Origin: an uncultured Bacteroidales bacterium
GTDB lineage: Bacteria; Bacteroidota; Bacteroidia; Bacteroidales; UBA932
Assembly: GCA_910585445.1 (NCBI GenBank)
Contig: CAJUEK010000006.1
Location: 39,000 to 87,952 of the forward strand
Direction: 5' to 3'
Length of the DNA stretch: 48,953 nucleotides
Shown: one piece after another, positions 25,243-32,867 of the stretch
Layout: every line of letters starts with the position of its first letter
Position numbering within the stretch: the first letter of the stretch is position 1
Program-made: the position numbers and the translations under genes
The notes under the pieces: model-generated
What the model saw: only the letters and a program-made list of their open reading frames with translations
Database searches by the model: none
What the model was told of the DNA's origin: nothing

Positions 25243-26601
25243 TTATCTGAAAAATCTGTCAACTTCTTTGACGGCCTCCGGAAGAGCGAAGACCGCAACC
25301 CTGTCGTATGCCTGAATCTGGGTGTCACCTACGGCTATGAATGATTCATTGCCCCTTATGACGCCACCAATGATGGCATTTCTCGGGAAGTCCATGTCCT
25401 TGAGGGCTTTCTTTGTTATAGCAGTATCAGGTGACACGATGAACTCCAGAACTTCCGCATTCGTGCCGCTCATATATTTGATGAAACGGACTTTGTTGCT
25501 CAGGGTGAATTTGAATATCCTGCCTGCCGTTATAAGCTTCTTGTTTATCACCGCATCAACTCCCATGCTCTCTGCGAGCCTGATGTATTCAAGGTTCTCC
25601 ACCTCTGCGATTGTCCTTGCGACACCGAGTCTTTTGGCGGCGACGCATGCGAGGATATTGGTCTCCGAATTGTTGGTGACTGCTACGAAAGCATCATATT
25701 CGCGTATTGATTCCTCCTGCAGCATGTCGGAGTTCCTGCCGTCCCCGTTCACGACTATCACATTGCCTGGCAGCTTTTCGGAAAGGTCTATGCATTTCTC
25801 CTTGTTCATCTCTATCAGCTTGATGGATTCCATCTGCCTGCTGAGCTGCTTGGCCACCATCTCGCCGATGGGGCTTCCTCCGAGAATCATCAGGTTGTTG
25901 ACCTCTATGTTCCGCTTGCCGATGTATTTCATCAGCATGTCCATGCCCTCCCTCTTGGAAATGATGAAGACAAGGTCATGGTATTTGAACTTGGTGTCGA
26001 ATTTCGGGATGATGGTCTCGTCGTTCCTGGATATGGCGACGACCCTGAATTTCTGGCCCTCCTCGGCCGCTACGGTACTGAACTCCGCCATGTTCATCCC
26101 TATGAGAGGGGACTCTTCCTCGAGCTTGAATACCGCAATCTGCAGCTTGCCCCTTGCGAAGTCAAGCGAATCTGCTGCGGCAGTCCTCTTGAGCAGGTCA
26201 ATGATTTCTCCGGCCGCGATTTTTTCGGGATAGAACATCAGGTCTATGCCCATTTCCGTGAACAGGTATTTGTTCTCGTATGTGAGATATTCCTCATTGT
26301 TTATCCTTGCAGTGACTTTTTTGCTGCCGAGTTTCTTCGCCAATATGGCGCTCACGATATTCACATCCTGGGAGTCTGACGGGTTCACTGCAATGAAAAG
26401 GTCCGCCTCAGCTGCTCCTGCCTCGCTGAGAGTGCGTATGGCCGACGGGTTGCCCTCGACGGTTATTACATCCGTATTGGATGCGAGAGCTTCAAGCCGG
26501 CCCTGGTCGGAATCTATGACGGTGATGTCATTGGCTTCATTGCTCAGCATTTTTGCGAGGTGGGAACCGACTTCTCCTGCCCCTGAGATGATTATTTTCA
26601 T
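25243..26601 (-). CDS. trkA: Trk potassium-uptake regulatory subunit TrkA
   Basis: This 452-residue cytoplasmic protein has two RCK units. Each has a nucleotide-binding Rossmann motif (IISGAGEVGSHLAK at the N-terminus and MILGGSPIGEMVAKQL at about 233) followed by a TrkA-C domain. The VIDSD and IEMN acidic residues at the ends of beta-2 bind the NAD ribose. The length is normal for the duplicated TrkA that gates the TrkH/TrkG potassium channel. No trkH is adjacent: the neighbours are a glycosyltransferase (11 bases upstream) and uup (8 bases downstream). The membrane subunit must be encoded elsewhere. Confidence 0.95.
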   Translation of the reverse strand: MKIIISGAGEVGSHLAKMLSNEANDITVIDSDQGRLEALASNTDVITVEGNPSAIRTLSEAGAAEADLFIAVNPSDSQDVNIVSAILAKKLGSKKVTARINNEEYLTYENKYLFTEMGIDLMFYPEKIAAGEIIDLLKRTAAADSLDFARGKLQIAVFKLEEESPLIGMNMAEFSTVAAEEGQKFRVVAISRNDETIIPKFDTKFKYHDLVFIISKREGMDMLMKYIGKRNIEVNNLMILGGSPIGEMVAKQLSRQMESIKLIEMNKEKCIDLSEKLPGNVIVVNGDGRNSDMLQEESIREYDAFVAVTNNSETNILACVAAKRLGVARTIAEVENLEYIRLAESMGVDAVINKKLITAGRIFKFTLSNKVRFIKYMSGTNAEVLEFIVSPDTAITKKALKDMDFPRNAIIGGVIRGNESFIAVGDTQIQAYDRVAVFALPEAVKEVDRFFR

Positions 26602-26612
26602 TTTGTCAAAAA

Positions 26613-27839
26613 TTATCCTTTATAAAAATCCTCTTTCCTGATGCTCCGGAATATGCCTTTCCCTTTCAGTATCGCCTGCGGTATTATCCACCGGCTGTAC
26701 CATCCTTCGACAGAGGCTGCTTTGCCATGACTTTCGAGATAGTCACGTATCTGTGCCATGTCAGGAGAATTGCGCTTGCTCCGGTATTCCCCGTGCGCCT
26801 TCCATACGGCTTTGAAGCACTCCGGCTTGAATGACGCGAGATATGCTGCAGAGGAGAGGCCGTCAAGAATCATTCTCATGAATATTCTGCGTCTTGCCAT
26901 CCTAAGGCCTTTCTGTGCTGCCTTTGTGGTGTCCATCCCTTTTCTGTATAGCCCGAGCGCAAAGGTCTTGCCGAGATTGTTGCTGAGCATCAGCAGATTG
27001 TTCCGGTAGTTAAGGAAGAGCTTGAAAGGTGATGTCTGAGGCAGTGTGCCCCCGCCAACATGATATACAAGCGACTGCGGCACAACAGTGACCTTATGCC
27101 CTTCGAGCTGCATCCTCCAGCACAGGTCTATTTCCTCCATATGTGCGAAAAACCTTCCGTCGAGTCCTCCGAGCCTTCTGTAAAGGCTGCTTCTTACCAT
27201 AAGGCAGGCTCCTGTGGCCCAGAACACATTTTCCGGCGTGTCGTATTGTCCACAATCCTGTTCAAGCCTTTTCAACACGCGTCCTCTGCAGAACGGGTAT
27301 CCGTATTTGTCGAGCCAGCCACCTGCCGCACCTGCATATTCAAACATCTCCCTTTCTTGCAGACTGTGCAGCTTGGGAGCGCATGCACTGCATTCAGGAT
27401 GACTGTCCATCCAGTCTGTCAGAGGCCTTAGCCATCCGGGCGTGACTTCTATGTCTGAATTTATGAGCACGAAATATTCCGGGGCTGCATCTGCCTTGCG
27501 GCATGACGTTGCTTCTTTGGCAGGCTTTCCGGAAACTTCTGCAATCTCCCTTTCATTCTCTATTCCGTCTGATTCTTTGTCTGCTTTTCCTGCTTTTTCC
27601 GGTACGATTATATCGAATGCCCAGTTGTAACCTCCCGTAAAACCGAGATTCTTTTCGGATGTGATTGTCCTTACATGAGGGAAATATTCTTTCATCATGG
27701 CTACGGAACCGTCTGTGGAGGCGTTGTCCGCGACTATGACTTCTGCATCTTCGTCTTGTACGGAGCGCAGCAGCCCCGGAAGAAACCTTTTGAGGAAGCC
27801 TTCCGTGTTCCAGTTCAATATGACAATTGCCGTCTTCAT
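26613..27839 (-). CDS. Family 2 glycosyltransferase with a charged insertion
   Basis: This GT-A fold glycosyltransferase is of the rhamnosyltransferase-like GT2 type. It has AIVILNWNTEGFLKRFLPGLL, then VIVADNASTDGSVA (nucleotide-binding Asp), GFTGGYNWAF, the metal-binding FVLINSDIEVTPGWL (DxD-like SD), and the acceptor-side HMEEIDLCWR with the catalytic-type ED/EID. The C-terminal RNNLLMLSNN is also typical. A stretch of about 45 residues rich in Lys, Glu and Asp (residues about 75-120) interrupts the usual close spacing between GGYN and the LINSD motif. It probably builds a cell-surface polysaccharide or glycan, substrate unknown. It is first in the trkA-uup operon, and the ATG at 27839 follows a TAAATTTG -7 box. 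Confidence 0.88.
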   Translation of the reverse strand: MKTAIVILNWNTEGFLKRFLPGLLRSVQDEDAEVIVADNASTDGSVAMMKEYFPHVRTITSEKNLGFTGGYNWAFDIIVPEKAGKADKESDGIENEREIAEVSGKPAKEATSCRKADAAPEYFVLINSDIEVTPGWLRPLTDWMDSHPECSACAPKLHSLQEREMFEYAGAAGGWLDKYGYPFCRGRVLKRLEQDCGQYDTPENVFWATGACLMVRSSLYRRLGGLDGRFFAHMEEIDLCWRMQLEGHKVTVVPQSLVYHVGGGTLPQTSPFKLFLNYRNNLLMLSNNLGKTFALGLYRKGMDTTKAAQKGLRMARRRIFMRMILDGLSSAAYLASFKPECFKAVWKAHGEYRSKRNSPDMAQIRDYLESHGKAASVEGWYSRWIIPQAILKGKGIFRSIRKEDFYKG

Positions 27840-27861
27840 GCCGAATGAAATTATAAACTGA

Positions 27862-27869
27862 CAAATTTA
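27862..27869 (-). promoter_or_regulatory. -7 box upstream of the glycosyltransferase operon
   Basis: On the minus strand this reads TAAATTTG, a perfect TAnnTTTG match, 22 bases before the ATG at 27839. The -33 box is not clear. Confidence 0.5.
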
Positions 27870-27982
27870 CGCAAAACGTTGAAATAATCTGCATGAATCG
27901 GAAGAATGACGTTATTGGGACAGCAGGACATGGCCTGATAATGCAGTGGATGGTGATGACATGGTGCAATTATTGCTTGCAT

Positions 27983-28045
27983 GCTGCCGGTCGCCTGTCG
28001 CCTGTTGCCGGTCGCTTGTTACCGATTGCCTGTTGCCTGGCCGCC
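27983..28045. repeat. Degenerate GC-rich tandem repeat (TGCCGGTCGCC / TGTTGCC type)
   Basis: Short units of about 8-16 bases built from TTGCC, CCGGTCGC and CCTGT are repeated with variation over about 60 bases. The block sits between the divergent glycosyltransferase and DUF2721 promoters. Confidence 0.65.
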
Positions 28046-28065
28046 GGGTAGGGGCGCACTAAGTA

Positions 28066-28073
28066 TAATTTTG
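28066..28073 (+). promoter_or_regulatory. -7 box of the DUF2721 gene
   Basis: TAATTTTG is a perfect TAnnTTTG match. The predicted start of transcription leaves a very short leader before the ATG at 28088. Confidence 0.55.
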
Positions 28074-28087
28074 AAAAATACAGTAAT

Positions 28088-28507
28088 ATGGAAGATTTCT
28101 CACTCGTAACCCCGACATTTCTTTTTTCCGCCATCTCGCTGATAATGCTGGCATACACCAACCGTTTCCTCTCATATGCCCAGCTTGTGCGCACCTTGAA
28201 GGAACATTATCTCCAGAGCCGCTCCGAAGTGACGGCAGCCCAAATCCGCAACCTGAAGAAAAGGCTCTATCTAACCCGCAACATGCAGGTGCTCGGCATA
28301 TCGAGCCTCTTTTTCTGCGTCATATCCATGTTCCTGATTTACATCGGCTACAGGACAGCCTCCATCTATGTCTTCGGATTCTCTCTCCTGCTTCTGGTAG
28401 CCTCACTCGGAGTCTCCATCGCAGAAATACTGATTTCCGTAAGGGCGCTTGAGATTCATCTGCATGATATCGGTGACAAGGCCGGGCCGGAGGAATACGA
28501 TGAATGA
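28088..28507 (+). CDS. DUF2721 membrane protein
   Basis: This 139-residue inner-membrane protein has three predicted transmembrane helices (about 8-24, 73-90 and 95-115). A basic, tyrosine-rich cytoplasmic segment with RNLKKRLYLTRN lies between the first two, and an acidic tail follows. That layout matches DUF2721, a family without an assigned function. It is a single-gene transcript between a -7 box and a hairpin terminator. Confidence 0.82.
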   Translation: MEDFSLVTPTFLFSAISLIMLAYTNRFLSYAQLVRTLKEHYLQSRSEVTAAQIRNLKKRLYLTRNMQVLGISSLFFCVISMFLIYIGYRTASIYVFGFSLLLLVASLGVSIAEILISVRALEIHLHDIGDKAGPEEYDE

Positions 28508-28865
28508 GAGTTTACGGAAAAATAGCCTGCTGTAGGGCTTGGAGCCGTTTTGCGCAACTCTCGAACGGCCGGTTTTTGAAATACCGATGGCTGGTGTGGT
28601 GTAAAGTATTTATTATGAATGTTTTACTGATTTACTGTCCTCCGGTAAGGGGCATCGTGAATTAGTAATTCTCTTATTGATAGTGTATTAGAGTGTGCTG
28701 ACTCGTTTGTTGAACAATATAGAACTCCTCTTATTTGTTCATGATACGTATTGTTCTCAGTAAAAAAGAGATTTTGCTGTTATGTCCCGGTTTTCCGAAA
28801 AATACTAATCTTATGTTTCATCCATATTTTTTGTAATAGTTCTTGTTTGATGAAAATCAATGTAT
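28508..28865. other. AT-rich intergenic stretch with terminator; otherwise no feature seen
   Basis: Apart from the terminator at 28543-28577, no ORF, tRNA or clear repeat is seen. Base composition drops sharply to AT-rich from about 28590 and stays so through the protease operon. Confidence 0.5.
28543..28577 (+). terminator. Terminator after the DUF2721 gene
   Basis: GCCGTT (28543-28548) pairs with AACGGC (28564-28569) across a 15-base loop. CGG and a run of five T follow. Confidence 0.6.
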
Positions 28866-28873
28866 TATATTTG
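28866..28873 (+). promoter_or_regulatory. -7 box of the C10 protease operon
   Basis: TATATTTG is a perfect TAnnTTTG match, with TTTG at 28846-28849 slightly closer than usual (16 bases). The ATG follows at 28908. Confidence 0.55.
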
Positions 28874-28907
28874 CCGTTGCCTTATAACTGACTATTAACT
28901 ATAAATT

Positions 28908-30229
28908 ATGAAAAACACCATTAAGATTTTATTTCTGTCGCTTGTATTCATGTGCTCTTGTGACAAAGCCGCAGAAATCGGAAAAGTGGAAAAAGAAGAC
29001 TTATTCCGCGTATCACAAGAGGATATTATTTCATATTTAACTGAGCGTAAGGGCGTCAATGTTGATGCGAAATTGACATCAGGCCGGTGTTGCATAATGG
29101 TGATATCATTATGTATATAGTTAATTATGAAGATGGCTGGGATGTCCTGTCTGCTGACCGTAGGGCGCCAGTAGTCTTAATGACTTGCGACAAAGGATAT
29201 CTGAACGAAGCAGATATGTATCTTAATGACTATCAGTCTGAGTATATGGATGTGATGAAAGATGCAATCTATGATTTGATGGCTTCTGATGATACTACTG
29301 TTATTTCTGATGAGGATAATTGGAGCGGTATAGTTGCATTATCCAAAAATCCGGATACATGGACCGATTGGTATTTGACAGGTTCAACGACATTGATAGA
29401 TACAGTGACAAACATAAACCACCTATTGACAACACATTGGGGGCAGCAGGGCAAATGGAATCACAAGGCTCCTTTTACAAATAGCCGGAAGACCGTCCAT
29501 TGTCCTACCGGATGTGTTATGGTGGCTGGCAGCCAGCTTCTCTATTACTTGCATTATAAGATAGGAACTCCTTTAAATACATATTCTGATTGTTCATGTT
29601 CGGCATATGTTCCTGACGGTAGCGAATATGTATTCTTAAATGATAATGATATCTCTTTCGATGAGAGCAGCTATGGTAGTGTTTACTGGGATCTTATGCC
29701 GTTGTCTGAGAGCGAATCCGTATCACAAGTAAGATTTGATTATGTTTCTACTTTGATGCTTAGGATAGGATATTTGATTTCAGCCCAATATGGTGCTGGA
29801 GGTACAGGCGCTCCTACGTTTAGCCTGTTGCCGGTATTTGAGGATGAATTTTCCATTACAGGGACTTGTTGTTACAATGATGATTTTGATATTGTAAGAA
29901 CCGAGATTTATAAAGGCTTGCCATGCATATTCTCTATCGGTTCAAAAGACGGAGGCCATTGCGTTGTCGCTGACGGGTTCCGGAGAATCATAACTTTTCG
30001 CCGTCTGTTCTATCAGAAGCATAATAATCTCGGACAGATCATAAAAAAGGAGGAACGAGTAATGGAGGCGGACCGCAATTTCGTAGCTATTAATTGGGGT
30101 TGGGACGGATATGGTGATTATGACAAGAATACCGGAGCGACAATATGGTATAATACTGCAACGATAAATTGGCAAAATTATGATAGGCTCAAATATATTT
30201 TATATGGTTTTGAAGCAATTGAGAATTAG
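28908..30229 (+). pseudogene. C10-family (streptopain-type) cysteine protease lipoprotein, split by a frameshift
   Basis: Two frames together make one C10 protease. 28908-29120 encodes a lipoprotein signal (LVFMCSC) and the start of the pro-domain. The rest continues one frame over from about 29075, with a possible GTG start at 29087. The second part has the pro-domain end NYEDGWDVLSADRRAPVVL. Its catalytic core has LLTTHWGQQGKWN, then CPTGCVMVAGSQLLYY with the nucleophile Cys codon at 29513. The catalytic His follows in GGHCVVADGF (His codon at 29957), then INWGWDGYGD. All catalytic positions are intact. The break falls near GCGAAATTGACATC, not in a long homopolymer. It may be a decaying gene, an assembly error, or (less likely) a recoding site. 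The gene is AT-rich against its neighbours. Confidence 0.8.
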
Positions 30230-30230
30230 T

Positions 30231-31109
30231 ATGAAACGGTTAAGTATAATGACAGTTGCCGCCATATGCCTGTTGTGCATAGGCGCATGTTCGGAGACGG
30301 AACATGTTTTTATGTCTCCTGAGATTTCAGATGTAATTGAAGTGGAATCAAATCTGTCGCATAAAGGTGATATTTGCTGGTTTACAATAGGATACAGGGC
30401 TGCTGCAATAGTAAACTCATCTCCGAAATATGGACGGATAAAATATCTGATTGAGATTGAGGGAGAGGAGCCTGCTGGTCCTGTTGAGATTGGCAGCAAA
30501 GATGTTCTTAATGCCTTGAGCCGCGATATTTTGTCTTCGCATCCGGAATACCGGAGCTGGTGGAAGTCGAAATATTATATCGATATGCCGGAAAATATAA
30601 TATTCTTCACGGTCCCGGCAAACTATGAGGCTAATGAACGCATGGTGGAAGTAAAGGCCTGCATTATTGGTGCAGAAGCAGGGGACGAAAAGTGGGATAC
30701 CATTTTTTCTGCCATGCAGGACGGAGTACCGGTAAATGATGATGACAGGACACATGAATTATCTATCCCTCTTGAATTTCCACGTCCTTACGGAAATCTT
30801 TTGGTGTGTGACATTGATAAAGAGCGTACTTGGATAATTAATTGTGGTGAAGAGTTTGAGTTTGAAGTTTTGGACCGTTCAGAATATGAGGATGAAAACC
30901 GCACGCCTGTTCCGGTATCTGAATATAAGGAAGAATTTCTCACTGTTTCAATGTCGGGAAAACGCACTTGTATAATGACTCTGTCCCGACAGGAAAAGCC
31001 TTATCGGACACTAAGGGGTAATTATTTAATTGTGTACAATTCTCAGAATGAAGTTATAGAGAAATTCGCACTGTTAGTAGGAGAAAATTTCGAGGACATG
31101 GAGTTTTGA
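30231..31109 (+). CDS. Lipoprotein of unknown function, partner of the C10 protease
   Basis: I do not recognise this 292-residue protein. It has a clear lipobox (CLLCIGAC, Cys at about residue 19) and a beta-rich, strongly acidic body with few cysteines after the lipobox. The ATG at 30231 starts one base after the protease stop, so the two are co-transcribed and probably translationally coupled. An earlier in-frame start at 30180 would lie inside the protease gene and precede the signal peptide. Bacteroides C10 proteases are known to be encoded beside small inhibitor proteins. This one is much larger than those, so an inhibitor or binding-partner role is only a guess. Codon use is AT-rich, like the protease. 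Confidence 0.78.
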   Translation: MKRLSIMTVAAICLLCIGACSETEHVFMSPEISDVIEVESNLSHKGDICWFTIGYRAAAIVNSSPKYGRIKYLIEIEGEEPAGPVEIGSKDVLNALSRDILSSHPEYRSWWKSKYYIDMPENIIFFTVPANYEANERMVEVKACIIGAEAGDEKWDTIFSAMQDGVPVNDDDRTHELSIPLEFPRPYGNLLVCDIDKERTWIINCGEEFEFEVLDRSEYEDENRTPVPVSEYKEEFLTVSMSGKRTCIMTLSRQEKPYRTLRGNYLIVYNSQNEVIEKFALLVGENFEDMEF

Positions 31110-31200
31110 CCGTTAACATATTGACTTTGGCATATGCTTACAGTATGGAGCAGATCATGGTAATTCTGTGATTCCCCAAACTTCTAATGTCTTGCGCGTA

Positions 31201-32142
31201 TCACCGGCTTCCGAGCCATATGAAAACCATTCCTGCGAGTATCAGCGCAAGGTCCAGGAGCTTGCCCTTGATGTTCTTTTCCTTGAAAATCAGCACTCCG
31301 CAGGCAAATGAAATCAGCACGGAGCCTCTTCTGACGAGAGATACAACGGAAATCATTGCGTCCGGGTCGCTCAGTGCATTGTAATATGCGAAATCCGCAG
31401 CAGTGATGAACAGGGAAATCAGCGGAATGGCCATGCTCCATCTGAAAGGAGTTGTCTTGTGGCGTGACGGATACCATAGCAGAAGACATACTATGGACAT
31501 TATTGCAAGCTGGTAAAGATTGAACCAGCTTTGGACGAACATCGGGCTGAGTTCCCTCATTATATATTTGTCATACAGCCCGCTGGCCGCTCCGGCAATT
31601 GTCGCGACTCCTATGCACCATATCCATTTGTTGTGCCTGAAGTCTATATGCTCCTTTTTGCCTGTGATGCTCATAAGGAAGAGCGACAAAATGGCAAGAA
31701 CCACGCCGGTCCATTGGAAGCCGTTCAGGCGCTCACCGAAGAAAAGCATCGCTCCGACAAGCACCAGGACTGGCCTTGTGGCATTTATGGGGCCTACAAT
31801 TGTTATCGGCAGATGCTTTAGGCCAAAATATCCGGCTATCCATGAAGTCAATACTATGAAAGACTTGAGGATTATCAGCATGTGGGCCTTAAGCATATGC
31901 CCATCCTGTGCTGCTGTGGCAGCCCATGCCGGTTCTTTGTAAGGCCTTGTGCTGAACGGTGTTTCCTCAAACATTCCTGTCCCGAGGATGCTGTCAGCGA
32001 TGAACGGGGAAAATATCAGTGTAGAGAACAGGGTATTCAAAAGCAGCACCGGAAGAACCGCATTGTCTTTCAGTGCCGCTTTTTTTGATGTGTCATAGAA
32101 CCCGAGCAGGGTCGCTGACACGAATGAGAGCAACAGCCACAT
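31201..32142 (-). CDS. EamA/DMT-superfamily transporter
   Basis: This 313-residue inner-membrane protein has about ten hydrophobic helices in two EamA-like halves. Motifs include GPINATRPVLVLVGAMLFFGERL at the end of the first half and SLVRRGSVLISFACGVLIFKEKN in the second, the usual EamA positions. A soluble loop of about 40 residues (around 55-85, GTGMFEETPFSTRPYKEPAW) between early helices is unusual. Substrates of this family include amino acids and metabolites; none can be assigned here. It follows the SlyD-like gene by 23 bases on the same strand and is likely the last gene of that operon. Confidence 0.85.
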   Translation of the reverse strand: MWLLLSFVSATLLGFYDTSKKAALKDNAVLPVLLLNTLFSTLIFSPFIADSILGTGMFEETPFSTRPYKEPAWAATAAQDGHMLKAHMLIILKSFIVLTSWIAGYFGLKHLPITIVGPINATRPVLVLVGAMLFFGERLNGFQWTGVVLAILSLFLMSITGKKEHIDFRHNKWIWCIGVATIAGAASGLYDKYIMRELSPMFVQSWFNLYQLAIMSIVCLLLWYPSRHKTTPFRWSMAIPLISLFITAADFAYYNALSDPDAMISVVSLVRRGSVLISFACGVLIFKEKNIKGKLLDLALILAGMVFIWLGSR

Positions 32143-32165
32143 GTCTTTGCTCAGTTACTCATGAA

Positions 32166-32828
32166 TCAGTTGCATCCGCAGTCTTTTCCTTCGTTGCATC
32201 CGCAATCGCAGCTCTCGTCACAGCCGCATCCGCCCTCTGCTTCGTCACAACCGCATCCGCATCCGTCAGAGCATCCGCAATCATCTCCGCAGCTGCATCC
32301 TCCATCATGGCCGTGTCCACCGCATCCGCCGCAACCGCATGAATGCACATACTCTCCGTGAAGGCCTTCTGTAAGTTCCTTTTCAGTAGCCTCGCGTACA
32401 GAGAGAACCTCACCTTTGAAATGAAGCGTCTTGCCTGCCATCCTGTGGTTCAGGTCCATCTTCACATTGTCTCCGTTGACTTCAAGCACAACTCCCGGAA
32501 TGACTCCTCCCATGCTGTTTAGCATTGGGATTGTAGTTCCCGGCACAAGCAGGTCTTCGCGGATTTCACCGTTCACCTCGAATGCCGCCTTTGGCAGGTC
32601 GATGATCCTGTCCTGGTCAACTTCTCCGTATCCGTCGGCAGGGGAGAGGGTGATTTCAAATTTGTCCCCAGGCTCCATGCCCTGGATGTGCTCCTCAAGT
32701 TTCGGAAGAAGGCTTCCTGTCCCGTGTATATAGTCAAGCGGGCGTTCTTTTGTGGTATGGTCAACGACCTGGCCGTCAACCTCGAGCTCGTAGCTGAATT
32801 CTACGACTTTGTTCTGTTCAATTTTCAT
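32166..32828 (-). CDS. slyD: SlyD-like FKBP prolyl isomerase with a Gly/Cys-rich metal-binding tail
   Basis: Residues 1-160 form a SlyD-type FKBP with an inserted chaperone (IF) domain: VVEFSYELEVDGQVVDHT, then YIHGTGSLLPKLEEHIQGM, SPADGYGEVDQ, the IF region about 70-125, and LNHRMAGKTLHFKGEV. SlyD catalyses prolyl cis-trans isomerisation, acts as a chaperone and, through a His/Cys tail, binds nickel. Here the tail (about 162-220, coded by 32169-32345) has 17 Cys, many Gly and Asp, and only three His, in blocks such as CGCGGCGGHGHDGG and CGCGCDEAEGGCGC. That is richer in Cys than the classical His-rich tail. It lies 39 bases after tldE and before the EamA transporter. Confidence 0.9.
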   Translation of the reverse strand: MKIEQNKVVEFSYELEVDGQVVDHTTKERPLDYIHGTGSLLPKLEEHIQGMEPGDKFEITLSPADGYGEVDQDRIIDLPKAAFEVNGEIREDLLVPGTTIPMLNSMGGVIPGVVLEVNGDNVKMDLNHRMAGKTLHFKGEVLSVREATEKELTEGLHGEYVHSCGCGGCGGHGHDGGCSCGDDCGCSDGCGCGCDEAEGGCGCDESCDCGCNEGKDCGCN

Positions 32829-32867
32829 ATTCTTTTGAATTAATAAATTATTTCCTAATGTCTTCTC

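Noticed and set aside
25322..26233. 303-codon plus-strand frame opposite trkA
   Set aside because: It lies entirely antisense to a strongly supported gene, its translation is rich in Ser, Leu and Met without motifs, and long antisense frames are expected from the codon bias here.
29060..29100. Programmed ribosomal frameshift in the C10 protease
   Set aside because: No slippery heptamer or clear downstream stem was found at the junction. A plain frameshift or sequence error is simpler.
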